DNA of 64,000 bases, from positions 1 to 64,000 of the forward strand of contig CAMAXI010000004.1 in NCBI GenBank assembly GCA_945862165.1, in the 5' to 3' direction. Source of the stretch: Chryseobacterium gleum (GTDB lineage Bacteria; Bacteroidota; Bacteroidia; Flavobacteriales_D; Crocinitomicaceae). The translations under genes were made by a program, and so were the position numbers. A model generated the notes under the pieces. That model saw only the letters and a list, made by a program, of their open reading frames with translations, was not told where the DNA came from and did no database searches. Every line of letters starts with the position of its first letter. Position 1 is the stretch's first letter. Shown in pieces: positions 53,507-62,144 of this stretch.

Positions 53507-54533
53507 ACCTGAGTTCGATTGAAAAAGTGCTATTTGATTGGTGTTTTCGACATCAAATCTTATAGCTGGTTTCTTTGGAAAAAAAACTATATGCAATTAG
53601 ACCTGAAATTAAATTTGAAATAAAGTTTTCAAAGCTTCGATGACGTGAATGTTCAACTTGAGAAATGTTTTTTAATTCATCATTTATTGTTTCAATAATA
53701 GACCTTTTTCTAAGTAATATTTTATCCTTTAGCTCTAGTAAACAATTCTTCATTTTATCTCTTATTCCAGTAATTAATTGAACTCCATCGACAAATAAAA
53801 GTTGAGTAAGTTTAGCTGAAATATACCCTTTATCTCCATAAAGTTTTCCTTTTATTTTACTCAAAAAATTAGAATCATTTAATGAATCTCTATCATCAAC
53901 ATTACCTTGTGTAATAACAAAATTTAATATATCACCTTTCTCATTTACAATTAGATGCAATTTAAATCCATAGAACCAACCCATAGTAGATTTACCAACT
54001 GCAGCAATGTCTTTAAATACTTTATTTCGCTTAATTCTTTTTTTATTACATACTCTAATTGGTGTGGAATCAACATAAGTAATTCCTGTACATTCGCCTA
54101 AACATTGCATTTTTAAAAACATAGTCATTGGAAGTATAACTTGCTGAGAAAGCTCTACAAAACGATTATAAGAAACTGTCTTCGGGAATAAATCAGTAAG
54201 GTGTACTTGTACAAAGTTGATGTAAAAATGTTTTAAATTCTTATGTTGCATTCCGTGAAAAATAATCAATATTGTTATGACTTCACTTTGAGACATTTTA
54301 GGTTTCTTTTTAGATGGATTTCCAAGTAAGTGACCTTGAATTGATTTTTGAAATTTTGTACAAAATTCGTCAGTTAAATAATAAATTTCGGTAATTTTAT
54401 CTTGAGTGAAATACATAATTTTAGTTTAAATCGTAAATTTTCAGCACATTAAAGACACTAAATGTATTTCACTTATTTTTAAATTTTTAAATTAATTTAT
54501 TGACAGTCAAATTGTTAATAATCGAACTCAGGT
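53507..54533 (-). mobile_element. IS982-family insertion sequence, complete
   Basis: Terminal inverted repeats ACCTGAGTTCGATT (53507-53520) and AATCGAACTCAGGT (54520-54533) enclose one transposase gene; total 1027 bp, typical for IS982. I find no direct repeat at its borders: the left flank is IS4-type and the right flank IS3-type sequence. A deletion or recombination after insertion is therefore likely. Confidence 0.9.
53553..54416 (-). CDS. IS982-family transposase
   Basis: 287 residues, full length, without frameshift. ITYVDSTPIRVCNKKRI (first Asp), FYGFKLHLIVNEKGDILNFVITQGNVDD, KGKLYGDKGYISAKL (second Asp) and RSIIETINDELKNISQVEHSRHRS (Glu) form the DDE site. It is the only transposase in this block that appears intact, so the element could still be mobile. 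Confidence 0.95.
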   Translation of the reverse strand: MYFTQDKITEIYYLTDEFCTKFQKSIQGHLLGNPSKKKPKMSQSEVITILIIFHGMQHKNLKHFYINFVQVHLTDLFPKTVSYNRFVELSQQVILPMTMFLKMQCLGECTGITYVDSTPIRVCNKKRIKRNKVFKDIAAVGKSTMGWFYGFKLHLIVNEKGDILNFVITQGNVDDRDSLNDSNFLSKIKGKLYGDKGYISAKLTQLLFVDGVQLITGIRDKMKNCLLELKDKILLRKRSIIETINDELKNISQVEHSRHRSFENFISNLISGLIAYSFFSKETSYKI

Positions 54534-54860
54534 TCATAAGTAGTTTTATCTATTATTGTTGTCTTTGTTTCTCTATAGATAGTTCTCCAGTCCATGATTT
54601 CCATTAATCTTTTAACTCTCTTTCTATTGACTGTATATCCTATTTTCTGAAGTTTAACAAACAATTTTCTACTACCGTAAATAAGGTGTATCTAAATATT
54701 GTTTATCCAAAAAATCGAGTATTGCTAGATTATCTTCGCTAATACTTACAGGCTTATAATATAATCCGCCTCTATGAATTGATAATAAATCACATTGTTT
54801 TGATATGTTCAGACTTAATAACCTGTCAATCATATGTATACGATCTCCTCTAGAATTCAA
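54534..54860 (-). pseudogene. IS3-family orfB, N-terminal fragment with frameshift
   Basis: HMIDRLLSLNISKQCDLLSIHRGGLYYKP and LDFLDKQYLDTPY match IS3 orfB. A one-base insertion near 54686 shifts the frame; the trace continues as GSRKLFVKLQKIGYTVNRKRV and RLMEIMDWRTIYRETKTT until the IS982 border. The catalytic rve domain is missing. Confidence 0.85.
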
Positions 54861-55134
54861 GAGAGCTTTTTTTTAAGAAATCAATTGACATTTTTTGCTC
54901 TCCTATTTGAGCATAAAGGGCTTTGATATCTACTTCTGGCTCTTTTTACTTCTTTTTGTCAACTCCAAATAATAAATCAAAATTTGAAATCGCTTAAGCT
55001 TTCCAAAGTGAAATCTGGGTAGGAGCTAATTCAAATTTTTTTGCTAAATGTTCAAGAGTCTCTCTTTCCTTAAATGCTTCTAAAACAACTTTTGCTTTAA
55101 AATCTTTCGTGTGTTTTCTTCGTGTATTCGACAT
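54840..55134 (-). pseudogene. IS3-family orfA (HTH transposase subunit), frameshifted
   Basis: The start MSNTRRKHTKDFKAKVVLEA at 55134, then TLEHLAKKFELAPTQISLWK, is the IS3/IS911 helix-turn-helix protein. An in-frame stop follows at 54994-54996, while a coding trace (DIKALYAQIGEQKMSIDFLKK) continues in another frame. Confidence 0.85.
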
Positions 55135-55195
55135 ATGATTAAAATTAAAAATTACATTTTAATATCTTAACTTTCTGTCCTAAAAATGGGGGGCA

Positions 55196-55703
55196 GCATA
55201 GAATTTCGTTTTGGAAAAAACGCAGACTTTTTTGAACATGTAGATTTTAGTCATGGACGTATTGAAACCAGAAAATGTAGTGTTATTTCTAATTTTCAAT
55301 TTATTAATAATGAACATGAAAATGGAGATGAAAAATGGAAAAATTTGAAATCAATCATAAAATTAGAGAGTATTCGAGAATTTAAAAACAGCAGTAAACA
55401 ACCCGAAAGAGCAACAAGGTATTACATCACGAGTCTTTAAGAATCCCCTAAATCTTACTTTCTAATATAAGGGCGCATTGGGGAGTAGAGAATAAATTAC
55501 ACTGGGTGTTGGATGTGCAATTCAAAGAAGATCAAACAAGAAAAAGAAATGGGAATGCTACTCAAAATTATTCGAAAGTTATAAAAACTGCTTTGAATTT
55601 ATTGAAAAATGCTAAAACGGTAAAACAAGGTGTTCAAGGGAAAAGACTTAAAGCTGGATGGGACAATAGTTACCTTTTGAGAAATTTAAATGTAAAAGTG
55701 TGA
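55196..55703 (+). pseudogene. ISAs1-family (H-repeat) transposase, C-terminal remnant
   Basis: VDFSHGRIETRKCSVISNF and ATRYYITSL (55186-55440 frame), then IRAHWGVENKLHWVLDVQFKED and ATQNYSKVIKTALNLLKNAK in a second frame up to 55703, are the typical ISAs1 C-terminal parts. A frameshift lies near 55440-55475 and the N-terminal two thirds are absent. The next 240 bases (55704-55945) are A+T-rich with no gene seen. Confidence 0.85.
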
Positions 55704-55945
55704 GTTTGTCCTGGAAAAGTCCTTTGGATAATTTGGATGATTAAAAAATAAAACTAATTTTGTATATAAAAATAAAACTATGAACGAAACACGTATTTTT
55801 TCAATACATTTAATACACAACCGATAAATATAGGATTGATTTTAAACAAAATAACACAAACTAATATTGCAAGACTAATCAACCTGACTGGCAAAATAAA
55901 GATAAATAGATAGTAAAATTTAAAAAGAATTAATTTGTTATTATT

Positions 55946-57109
55946 ATGAAAACTAAAACTTATAAACTGAGATTGGTGGCTTTTTTTCTTGTAGTTTTAT
56001 TAACCTTCATATTATTAGAAATATCGACTAGATTATATTATTTTATTTCTAATCGTGATATTAATAATACTAGGCCATCATTTTATTTTACTAATAAAGA
56101 TGCTTTGGTTGATAAAAGAAGATTTAAATCTCATCCATTTTTGCCTTATTCTCCAATAGAAAATGATTCTCGAAAAATAATATATTATCGTTCAGATATA
56201 AATCAGAATATAATTTATGATTATACTCAAAATAGCTTAGGTTTTAGAACTCCGGAAACTTCATTTGAAAAACCGATAAAAACTAAACGAATAATTACGT
56301 TGGGGGGGTCAACAACTTGGGATGGGCGAGTAAATGATTCAACATGGCCGGCATTATTAGAGAAAAAATTAAATGTTTTTTACAGGAATTACAAATATAA
56401 AATTGAAATAATAAATCTTGCAGTAGATGGTGCTAATTCTGCAACATCTCTTCTCAATTTAAGTATGTTAGGAGTAATGTATCATCCAGATTTAGTAATT
56501 TCATATGATGGAGTTAATGATTTTTTTCCTTCACAATGGAAAAATGTTATTCCTGATTATCGAAATAAAATGCAAAAATTTAATGATAATACTTTTTCAT
56601 TTCAATTTATAATACCCAAATGGATGTTTAAATCATATTTTATTTCGAGTCTTTCTTACATTATTGATAAAAAATTTGCAGCTCCTATGCATATTCATGC
56701 TCAGATTTACAAAGATTCGGACATAGGAAATAAGTATAATACTGTTTCTGAAGGAATATACTTATATGAAAGAAATCTGCGAATAATGAGAGGTATCGCT
56801 AACGAATATCATTGTAAATTTTTAGGAAGTATTGCTCACTGGGTCAATGTAAATCAGAATCTGAATGCTTATGATGATTCTTTAAGAATTTACTATAAGA
56901 ATCAATCTATTAATTATTTAGATTTGCAAAATATTATTCCGCATAATGACTACTCAATTCATGTGGATGAAGTTCACTGGACAACTAAAGGATTACAATT
57001 GGTTGCTGACGCATGGTTAAAAAAAATTGTTGATGAGAACTTACTTGAAATAGATACAATATTGGTAGTGAAAAATCATTCAAGAAATATTCATTCTTCT
57101 GATAATTAA
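55946..57109 (+). CDS. SGNH hydrolase-like protein (transposon cargo)
   Basis: 387 residues with one N-terminal membrane helix (about residues 8-26) and an SGNH domain. Block I is ITLGGSTTWDG with Ser122 (GGST in place of GDS), LAVDGANSATS gives the Gly block, ISYDGVNDFFPS the GxND block, and HVDEVHWTTKGLQLVADAW supplies Asp341/His344. It resembles SGNH proteins beside SxtI-type carbamoyltransferases, but is only distantly similar to the one at 11168. A near-consensus TTAATTTG (55930-55937) may be its promoter. It is followed by a DUF5989 gene, as at 11168-11017, so the pair is a second copy of that module inside the mobile block. Confidence 0.85.
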   Translation: MKTKTYKLRLVAFFLVVLLTFILLEISTRLYYFISNRDINNTRPSFYFTNKDALVDKRRFKSHPFLPYSPIENDSRKIIYYRSDINQNIIYDYTQNSLGFRTPETSFEKPIKTKRIITLGGSTTWDGRVNDSTWPALLEKKLNVFYRNYKYKIEIINLAVDGANSATSLLNLSMLGVMYHPDLVISYDGVNDFFPSQWKNVIPDYRNKMQKFNDNTFSFQFIIPKWMFKSYFISSLSYIIDKKFAAPMHIHAQIYKDSDIGNKYNTVSEGIYLYERNLRIMRGIANEYHCKFLGSIAHWVNVNQNLNAYDDSLRIYYKNQSINYLDLQNIIPHNDYSIHVDEVHWTTKGLQLVADAWLKKIVDENLLEIDTILVVKNHSRNIHSSDN

Positions 57110-57151
57110 TTAATACATGATTATATAAATAATTACTTAATAATAGATAAA

Positions 57152-57301
57152 ATGGATTTTTTAAAAGATCTTTGGTTCTTTATGAAAGAACGTAAGAAAA
57201 TTTGGTTAGCACCAATAATTATGGTGTTATTACTACTTGGCCTTTTAATTGTATTTGGAGGTAGTAGTGCCCTTGCACCATTTATTTACACATTATTTTA
57301 A
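57152..57301 (+). CDS. DUF5989 small membrane protein, second copy, 49 aa
   Basis: 49 residues starting MDFLKDLWFFMKERKKIWL, one membrane helix, and the tail GGSSALAPFIYTLF. It matches the protein at 11017-11166 at most positions. It lies 42 bases after the SGNH stop codon and 24 bases before the second IS4-type element. No carbamoyltransferase or SxtJ-like gene accompanies this copy. Confidence 0.85.
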   Translation: MDFLKDLWFFMKERKKIWLAPIIMVLLLLGLLIVFGGSSALAPFIYTLF

Positions 57302-57562
57302 TTATTTTATCAAAACATATATTAACAATACTTCGTTAAATTTTAAGCTGCTATTTTCCCATACTCTATGAATTGCAGCACCTTCTCTTTATTTTTAATC
57401 AAGTTTGGGTTTATTCCAAACATTGAAATAAATCTATTTAGTAGTAATTCATTGTGATACATCGTTTTTACGTTAGCCATTGAGAATGATTTTCGATGTT
57501 CTTTAGGAATGGTTAACCAATGAGTTATTTTTGCAATATTTATCGAAGTTAGTGACATATTA

Positions 57563-58728
57563 TACCAAACACATATTTAATATAGTCTAATCTGGTCAAT
57601 TCATTTTTTTTTACTTATATTTGGACTATATTATAATAGTGTAAATTATGGCTTTTCCAAAAAAAATAGTTATTAAAGAGACTGAAAAAGAAATTAAAAA
57701 ATTGATCAAGCAAGCAATTCCTTTTATTGTTCAACGATTGCGAGTTTTACTTGTTTTAAAACAAAATGAAGAAAGTGGGATTTCTAAGTGCGATGCTGCT
57801 AAATTGTCGGGAGTAGACCCTAATAGTGTTCAGAATTGGAGAGCGTTATACGTTAATTCGGGTATTAATGGTTTGATAAAACATAAAAGAGTCGGGTTTA
57901 AGCCATCAGTTTTTACGGTTGCTGAACATGAAAAATTAGAAAAAAAACTAAATGACCCTAAAAATGGTCTACAAAGTTATGTTGAACTAAAAGATTGGAT
58001 TGAAAAAGAAACAGGAAAAACTTTTCATTACAATACTCTGCTTTTTTATTGTATCAAAAATTTCAAATCAAGTGTAAAAATCGCACGCAAAAGTCATGTA
58101 AATAAAGATGAAAATAAAGTTGAAGCTTTTAAAAAAACTTCACTCAAATCTGTCAAGAAATAGCGTTAACAAAAATAGGCAATTTTACTTCTGTAAATTT
58201 GTATTTTGGTGATGAATCTCGTTTTTGGTTTGTTCACAAAGAATGTGGAATCCCTTACAGCGATTGCCGTTAAGCCTATTTGTGATTTTCATTATGTTTT
58301 TAAATCTACCTGGTTGTTCGGGGCTTTTTCACCAATAACTGGAGATCATTTTCAATTAATTCTTCCTCACTGTAACGCTGATAATTTTCAAATTTTCTTG
58401 GATGATATGTCACTTCAAAATCCATCCGTACTAAAAATATTAGTACTTGATAATGGAAAATTCCATAAAGCAAAAAAACTGATAATCCCAGAAAACATCT
58501 CAATAATTTTTCTACCTCCATATAGTCCAGAATTAAATCCATCAGAAAAAATTTGGGCAATATAAAAAAGAGAGTTTACCAATAGATTCTAGAAGACTAT
58601 GAACCAAGTCGAAGAATTTATGATTAATGCTGTTTGTCAAACATCAAAAAAAGAGGTCATGAGTATATGTGGATTTGGGTACATATTTTCAGATAAGGTT
58701 TGGACTATATTAATTTAGTGTTTGGTAT
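57563..58728 (+). mobile_element. IS630-type (Tc1/mariner-like) insertion sequence
   Basis: The ends are TACCAAACACATATTTAATA (left) and, in reverse complement, TACCAAACACTAAATTAATA (right), imperfect inverted repeats extending through ATATAGTC. Comparison with IS4-type copy 1 (GACATATTAAACTG uninterrupted at the matching place) shows insertion at a TTA with duplication of TA/TTA, as expected for this family. Confidence 0.9.
57648..58719 (+). pseudogene. IS630-family transposase, two frameshifts and two internal stops
   Basis: Residues of the first frame (57648-58163) form the helix-turn-helix region (CDAAKLSGVDPNSVQNW). After a shift in an A7 run (about 58130) the trace continues NFTQICQEIALTKIGN to LYFGDESRF (first Asp), then shifts again at a T5 run near 58225 to GLFTKN and VLDNGKFHKAKKL, FLPPYSPELNPSEKIW (second Asp and Glu). 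In-frame TAA and TAG stops follow (58563-58565 and near 58590) before NQVEEFMINAVCQTSK. Confidence 0.88.
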
Positions 58729-59870
58729 TAAACTGAAAATCTAATTTATTTTCGCTTCTTGCTTGACAATCATTTAAGCCTGTAAATTGTTTTCCATCGC
58801 GGTACAAAAATTCAATTTGAAATCTTGCACGATAATAATTTAAGATTTGAATGTCTGATAAACTTTAGTCCGTTGACATAAAAATCTTATGAGACCACGT
58901 ATCTTTCTTTGTGTTTTTAGTGAAAAGTATTGTTACTGCAATTTTCTTTTTGAGTGAAACTGAATGCACAACACTGTGGTATAATTCAGTGCTTTCGGAT
59001 TTTTCTATCAATTAGAAATAGTCTTTCTTCAAGTTTTTGAAAGCAATTTTCCCATCATATTTTCTTGGTCTTCCTTTACCTATACTTTTCTCTCCTTCAT
59101 ATAAATACATCAAATTGGAATCATCCCTTAAGCGAGTAACAACTTCAAAATCATGCTCTGTAAGCTTATTGATAAACGATTCTTTTGCAAAATATGCATC
59201 TACAACTACATATTTTGAAATTTGCACCAAACTTTCCTTTTTGTCGATTAGTAAATTTGCATAGTGGCTAACTAAATTGTCTTTTTCATTGTCATAAATG
59301 GTCTGTTTTGCATCTAAATGAATGCAGTGTGATTATCAATGTCGATTGCTGCAATACCGCCAATTTCTAAACCCCACTTTGTTTTTGAAGCGCATCCAGA
59401 CCAAAAGTATCCTAAACCTGGTGTGTGCATACCTGATTTGGAAATGTAAGGAACGGTCAAATGCAATTGTAAAATGACCACTACCGTGCTCTAAAACTAG
59501 TTCCTTGTTAAATTTCAAAAAATCAAATGGCTTTTCAAATTGATTACGAAAGCTTTGTTCGTCAATATCGCTAAACCTTTCCAATTGTAAAAAGTTAATA
59601 CGTCCTTTAATGCTCAGAAACAAACTCATTGTACTGATGAAAAAATCTTTTCTGCATTTATTGAGCCCGACCATTTTGTTTAATACATTTTTTAGCTGAT
59701 ATTTGAAGTGGGATAATTCTTGAAAACTCATATTTTTGGGTACCTGAGAAATGCGTCTAAGATACTTAATTTCAATGAATTATTCTTTTGTTTTGTTAGC
59801 TATTTACGAACATATTTGTGTGTATAATATTGGTGGCTAAACGATTATGTGTTTTTTTAACGAAGTATTG

Positions 59871-59876
59871 ATAACT
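59871..59876 (+). repeat. Right copy of the 6-bp target-site duplication (ATAACT)
   Basis: ATAACT directly follows the right IS4-type end at 59870 and is followed by AAT and the ATG of the next gene. It matches 53074-53079. Confidence 0.8.
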
Positions 59877-59879
59877 AAT

Positions 59880-61163
59880 ATGCCTAAAATTTTAGTGCTT
59901 TCTTATTTTTTCCCTCCATGTCCATTAACTGCATCGAATCGAGTGCAGGGTATTGTCTCTAATCTACATAAGTTTGGGTTTTATCCCATTGTAGTTACTC
60001 GCCATTGGAATCAACAAAATGATACACCTAATGCCTTTTTACAAACAACTTCAAATATGATTGAGCACAAAGTACTGGATGGCTATGAGGTTTATTATTT
60101 ACCCTATAAGTCTTCTTTACGGGATCAATGTGTTATTAAATCCCCGCAAAATAAATGGTTTGCCATCTTAAGTAAGGTATTAACTTTTGTACAGTTAATA
60201 ACGGAGACATTTTCTAATCGTTTTGTTCCATTTTCCAATCTATATTATTTCTCGAAAGATTATCTACTAAAAAACAAAGAGGTAAAACATGTTTTTATTT
60301 CTGCAAATCCCTTTGTTCAATTTAAATTTGGCTATCTGTTAGCAAAAAAGTTATCAATTCATTGGATTGCGGATTATAGAGATTCTTGGACTACGAATAA
60401 AATGGCTACAGAAGTAAGGCCATTTAATGCATATCTATATAAATATTATCGTTATTTTGAAAAAAAGTGGGTGAATTCGGCAAGTTTTTTTACAAGTGTA
60501 TCGGATTCCTACGTGAATCAAATTGAAGGAATTCTAGATGTAAAGGGACACACTATTTATAATGGTTTTACAAGCATTCAAAATAGCACGGAGTTTTCAC
60601 AGACTAAAGAATTTAATATACTGTATGCGGGAACATTATATTATAATCAACCCATAGAGGCGTTTATATTATCCCTTAAAAAACAAAAGTTTGAATTTTC
60701 AAACACGAAAGTAGTTGTTCATTTTGTAGGTTTAGCGAATGATCCAACCCAAAAAAAACGAGTTTTGGAAGTTGCAGAAGGGTTTGAATCTAATCTTCTT
60801 ATTTATGAATGGTTGTCGCGTGAAGCTTACCTACAGATACAGAACAATGCCGATTTATTGTTAATGTTACCATATGTTGGTTTTAAAGGGATACCATCTA
60901 GTAAATTATTTGAGTATATTTCTACTAGTAAAAATATATTACTTTTCGGTTCAGATAACGATGTCATAGAACGCATTTTAGTTGCGTCAAAACTAGGTTT
61001 TGTGGCAACAAATGAAATAGAATTGTTTCAATACTTAGAGCGATTAATCCTCGCTAAGTCGAGTAACAATTCTTTTTTAAACCGAGATTCATTAAATGTT
61101 CAAGATTTTTCGATTAACTTTCAGACTAAAATCTTGGCCGAACTTATACAAAAGCACGCATAA
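59880..61163 (+). CDS. Family 4-like glycosyltransferase
   Basis: The start is ATG 59880 (427 aa). The longer frame from 59847 would take its first residues from the IS end. KILVLSYFFPPCPLTASNRVQGIV is a frequent N-terminus in WbuB-like GT4 proteins; ADYRDSWTTN and ILYAGTLYYNQPIEAFILSL mark the two lobes, and LLLMLPYVGFKGIPSSKLFEYISTSKNILLFGSDNDVI is the donor region. Before the insertion its ATG lay one base after the stop of the deacetylase-like gene (51768), so it belonged to the same operon. It may now depend on the IS end or a new promoter. Confidence 0.88.
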   Translation: MPKILVLSYFFPPCPLTASNRVQGIVSNLHKFGFYPIVVTRHWNQQNDTPNAFLQTTSNMIEHKVLDGYEVYYLPYKSSLRDQCVIKSPQNKWFAILSKVLTFVQLITETFSNRFVPFSNLYYFSKDYLLKNKEVKHVFISANPFVQFKFGYLLAKKLSIHWIADYRDSWTTNKMATEVRPFNAYLYKYYRYFEKKWVNSASFFTSVSDSYVNQIEGILDVKGHTIYNGFTSIQNSTEFSQTKEFNILYAGTLYYNQPIEAFILSLKKQKFEFSNTKVVVHFVGLANDPTQKKRVLEVAEGFESNLLIYEWLSREAYLQIQNNADLLLMLPYVGFKGIPSSKLFEYISTSKNILLFGSDNDVIERILVASKLGFVATNEIELFQYLERLILAKSSNNSFLNRDSLNVQDFSINFQTKILAELIQKHA

Positions 61164-61175
61164 ATAGTTTTAGTT

Positions 61176-62144
61176 ATGTTACAATACTTGCGAAAGTTAA
61201 CATGTAATTATAGTTTTTTTCAAAACAGTAAAAAAATCTATGTATTAATGTTTCATAAAGTAAATAATCTAAATTCGACGTATTACCCAGGTGTTCCAAC
61301 CAAAACGTTTGAGCAGTTAATGCAGTTTGTTAAACAAAATTTCACGGTAATACATTTTAAAGAGATTCCTGATTTTGCAGAAAATAAACTTAAAAAACCT
61401 TTATTAATCATTACTTTTGATGATGGCATGGATGACATCAGAACGAATGTCTTTGATTACATGGAGTTAAATCAACTAAGATATACTATAAATATTGACA
61501 CTAAAATTCTTATCGATGGAAAACCGCAATATTTTATTCAGATTTATGATGTGTTAAATAGTAATTCCAAACCTGTTTCTTATTTGGACACCAAATATAT
61601 GGAATATGCTATTCAAATATCTGGAGAAAAACCAGCGAATGTTGAATATGCATTTACCAATGTTTTGTCTCGATTAAAAAATGATGAAAAGGAAGATTTT
61701 ATAGTTAGAATGCATCAAAATTTCAATCTAACTCATCCTGTATGTACAAACGTACTTACAAATGAATGGATTGCAGCACAAAAAGACAATCCACTAATTG
61801 AATTTGGATCCCATTCCCATTCCCATCCTGTATTTTCTAATCTTTCAAACGATGAAATTATTGCTGAGATTACTGAGTCAAAACAAATTTTAGAGGAAAT
61901 TCTACACAAAAAAGTAACTATTTTTGCCTATCCAAACGGAATAGGGAATTCGAAAAACGATCAACTTTTAAGACAATTTGGCTATGAATATATTTTATAT
62001 ACCCAAGATAAATTGAATATAAAAGCAAACAATAAATTCTATTTTCGAATGAATATGTACCATGCTTCTTTAGAACGTGCAATTTTACAAATGCTAGGGA
62101 TACTTTCAAAAATACGAACATTAAAACAAAAGGTATGGAATTAG
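61176..62144 (+). CDS. Polysaccharide deacetylase (NodB-like)
   Basis: 322 residues. VLMFHKVNNLNSTYYPGVPTKTFEQLMQFV, the metal-binding TFDDG (residues 80-84; D82 and D83) and FGSHSHSHPVFSNLS with His213/215/217 are NodB motifs; IFAYPNGIGNSKNDQLLRQFGY completes the fold. It likely removes N- or O-acetyl groups from a glycan intermediate. No signal peptide is evident. It overlaps the GNAT gene by 10 bases. Confidence 0.9.
   Translation: MLQYLRKLTCNYSFFQNSKKIYVLMFHKVNNLNSTYYPGVPTKTFEQLMQFVKQNFTVIHFKEIPDFAENKLKKPLLIITFDDGMDDIRTNVFDYMELNQLRYTINIDTKILIDGKPQYFIQIYDVLNSNSKPVSYLDTKYMEYAIQISGEKPANVEYAFTNVLSRLKNDEKEDFIVRMHQNFNLTHPVCTNVLTNEWIAAQKDNPLIEFGSHSHSHPVFSNLSNDEIIAEITESKQILEEILHKKVTIFAYPNGIGNSKNDQLLRQFGYEYILYTQDKLNIKANNKFYFRMNMYHASLERAILQMLGILSKIRTLKQKVWN

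Larger units (their letters stand above)
54534..55195 (-). mobile_element. IS3-family element, truncated remnant
   Basis: The upstream end (ending CA at about 55195, in TGTCCTAAAAATGGGGGGCA) is kept and followed on the minus strand by orfA and the beginning of orfB. The rest of orfB is removed by the IS982 border at 54533. Both frames carry small indels, so the element is dead. Confidence 0.85.
57343..59731 (-). pseudogene. IS4-family transposase, broken by an insertion, stop and frameshifts
   Basis: The reading begins MSFQELSHFKYQLKNVLNKM at 59731 and includes FTIAFDRSLHF. It continues in another frame (VVVDAYFAKESFINKL, DFEVVTRLRDDSNLMYLYEG; 59230-59012), meets an in-frame TAA near 59012, and its C-terminus (57558-57343) is separated by the IS630-type element. 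Inactive. Confidence 0.88.
53080..59870. mobile_element. Composite-transposon-like block bounded by IS4-type ends
   Basis: The block begins CAATACTTCGTTAAA (53080) and ends with its reverse complement TTTAACGAAGTATTG (59870), and is flanked by ATAACT on both sides. It contains an IS4-type remnant, an intact-looking IS982, an IS3-type remnant, an ISAs1-type remnant, a cargo pair (SGNH hydrolase and DUF5989), and a second IS4-type copy with an IS630-type element inside. Both IS4-type copies have the same orientation. Two histories fit: transposition as one unit, or integration of a circle carrying the cargo into a resident IS4-type copy by homologous recombination. Confidence 0.75.
57326..59870 (-). 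mobile_element. IS4-type element, copy 2, interrupted by an IS630-type element
   Basis: Terminal inverted repeats CAATACTTCGTTAAA (from 57326) and TTTAACGAAGTATTG (to 59870). Without the internal 1166-bp IS630-type insertion the element is about 1.38 kb. It ends 9 bases before the start codon of the gene at 59880, so any outward promoter in it would drive that gene. Confidence 0.88.

Noticed and set aside
58306-58560. 84-residue minus-strand frame
   Set aside because: It is antisense to the DDE part of the IS630-type transposase remnant.
53080-59870. Prophage or integrative conjugative element
   Set aside because: No integrase, phage structural or transfer genes; only IS transposases and two cargo genes are present.
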